A stretch of 64,000 nt of DNA from Trachythela sp. YZ-2020 (taxonomy: Eukaryota > Cnidaria > Anthozoa > Malacalcyonacea > Clavulariidae): NCBI GenBank assembly GCA_016169945.1, contig JADLSH010000367.1, forward strand, positions 1,116,001 to 1,180,000, in the 5' to 3' direction. A program made the translations under genes and the position numbers. The notes under the pieces are model-generated. The model was not told where the DNA came from. It was given only the letters and a program-made list of their open reading frames with translations, and did not search any database. Positions 63,446 to 64,000 of this stretch are shown piece after piece; the first letter of the stretch is position 1; every line of letters begins with the position of its first letter.

Positions 63446-63884
63446 CAGTGGCGTAGTAGGAAGATATTTGAATTTAGGGGGGCTGAAACATAGGGGGTCC
63501 GGTGGCATGCATGCTCCCCGGGGAAAATTTGAAAAATCAAGGCTCGGAAATGCCATTTCCTGCACCTTCTGGCGCCGAATTGAATAAAATTGCTGGGAAA
63601 AATTTGCTTCGTAATCAGTTTTGGTGCTTTGGATGACTTGATGGGGACAATAATCGCCAGAAAATTAAGCATAATTGAACTACCTGACGATGAAAAAGAG
63701 CTCGCGCTTTTTAAACAAGAACTATCTCAAATAATTTGGCCATGTTTATATATATAGATATCATTGAAACGATATTTTATAGGGAATATATTTCCAACTT
63801 AATCTATTTTTAGGGGGAGCTTACCCCCCTGTGCAAAATGTTACCGGGGCTCAAGCCCCAGCCCCCATGGTTCCTACGCCAGTG
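63446..63884. mobile_element. 439-bp hAT-like MITE, 8-bp TSD gttgtatg
   Basis: Ends cagtggcgtag and, from the right, cactggcgtagg. Exact 8-bp duplications gttgtatg at 63438-63445 and 63885-63892. G-rich (gggggct) near both ends. No transposase frame. Confidence 0.93.
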
Positions 63885-64000
63885 GTTGTATGTAGTAGTG
63901 TTTTACTGAGCCAGGTGCATTTGTACGAATGATATTGACAATTTTAAAATGAACCGGCTTTCTGTTGACTTTGATCTTTGCATTCGCGTGACCAAATCTG

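Overview
The window is eukaryotic, animal nuclear DNA. Coding exons are short, spliced and widely separated, introns run up to about 17 kb, and most of the sequence is transposon-derived. The TE mix (BEL/Pao LTR element, CR1/L2-like LINEs, TTF-zinc-finger hAT elements, Polinton-type DNA, many TIR MITEs and foldbacks) resembles marine invertebrates. A cnidarian, perhaps anthozoan, is my best guess from general familiarity and not from any search. No prokaryotic genes, rRNA, convincing tRNA or CRISPR array is present.

Host genes. Two CYP4-clan cytochrome P450 genes lie head-to-tail on the + strand. Gene A is the 3' end of an upstream copy: exon 38-104 (ExxR motif), exon 1880-2059 (heme-cysteine loop), last exon 9892-10058, poly(A) signal 10300. 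Gene B starts at 21333 and runs off the right edge. Twelve exons can be placed (21333-21492, 33011-33123, 34156-34228, 34625-34637, 35161-35281, 35627-35696, 53211-53280, 53662-53788, 54326-54514, 55246-55348, 57109-57179, 58288-58354). All join in phase over 392 codons, include a 13-nt microexon and a GC-AG first intron, and cover membrane anchor to K-helix. The ETLR exon and about 1 kb of following intron are near-identical between A and B (1-1045 versus about 58250-59305), so the pair is either a very recent tandem duplication or an unmerged haplotype.

Layout. 1-10.3 kb: gene A 3' end, with a decayed intron-containing hAT transposase on the - strand (2950-8071) in its last intron, itself hit by a 9-bp-TSD MITE, a foldback and a 1.7-kb TIR element. 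10.3-21.3 kb: a second hAT relic (11359-13061), a compact 3.18-kb Polinton-like element with exact 6-bp TSD (13082-16260), a truncated ORF fragment (17113-17397) and a decayed LINE (17614-20645, - strand). 21.3-58.4 kb: gene B. Its first intron holds a 3.1-kb TIR transposon (24333-27473) and other repeats. Its 17.5-kb intron 6 holds several MITEs, a long minisatellite split by a 4-kb near-perfect palindrome (40121-44115), and a BEL/Pao retrotransposon (45706-51727) carrying a nested LINE fragment. 58.4-64 kb: the duplicated intron block, a Harbinger-like MITE, foldbacks and a hAT-like MITE with exact TSD.

The two P450 genes would act alike, as ER-anchored fatty-acid/xenobiotic hydroxylases of CYP4 type. 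Nearly everything else is selfish DNA at various stages of decay, many elements with readable insertion boundaries and nesting order.
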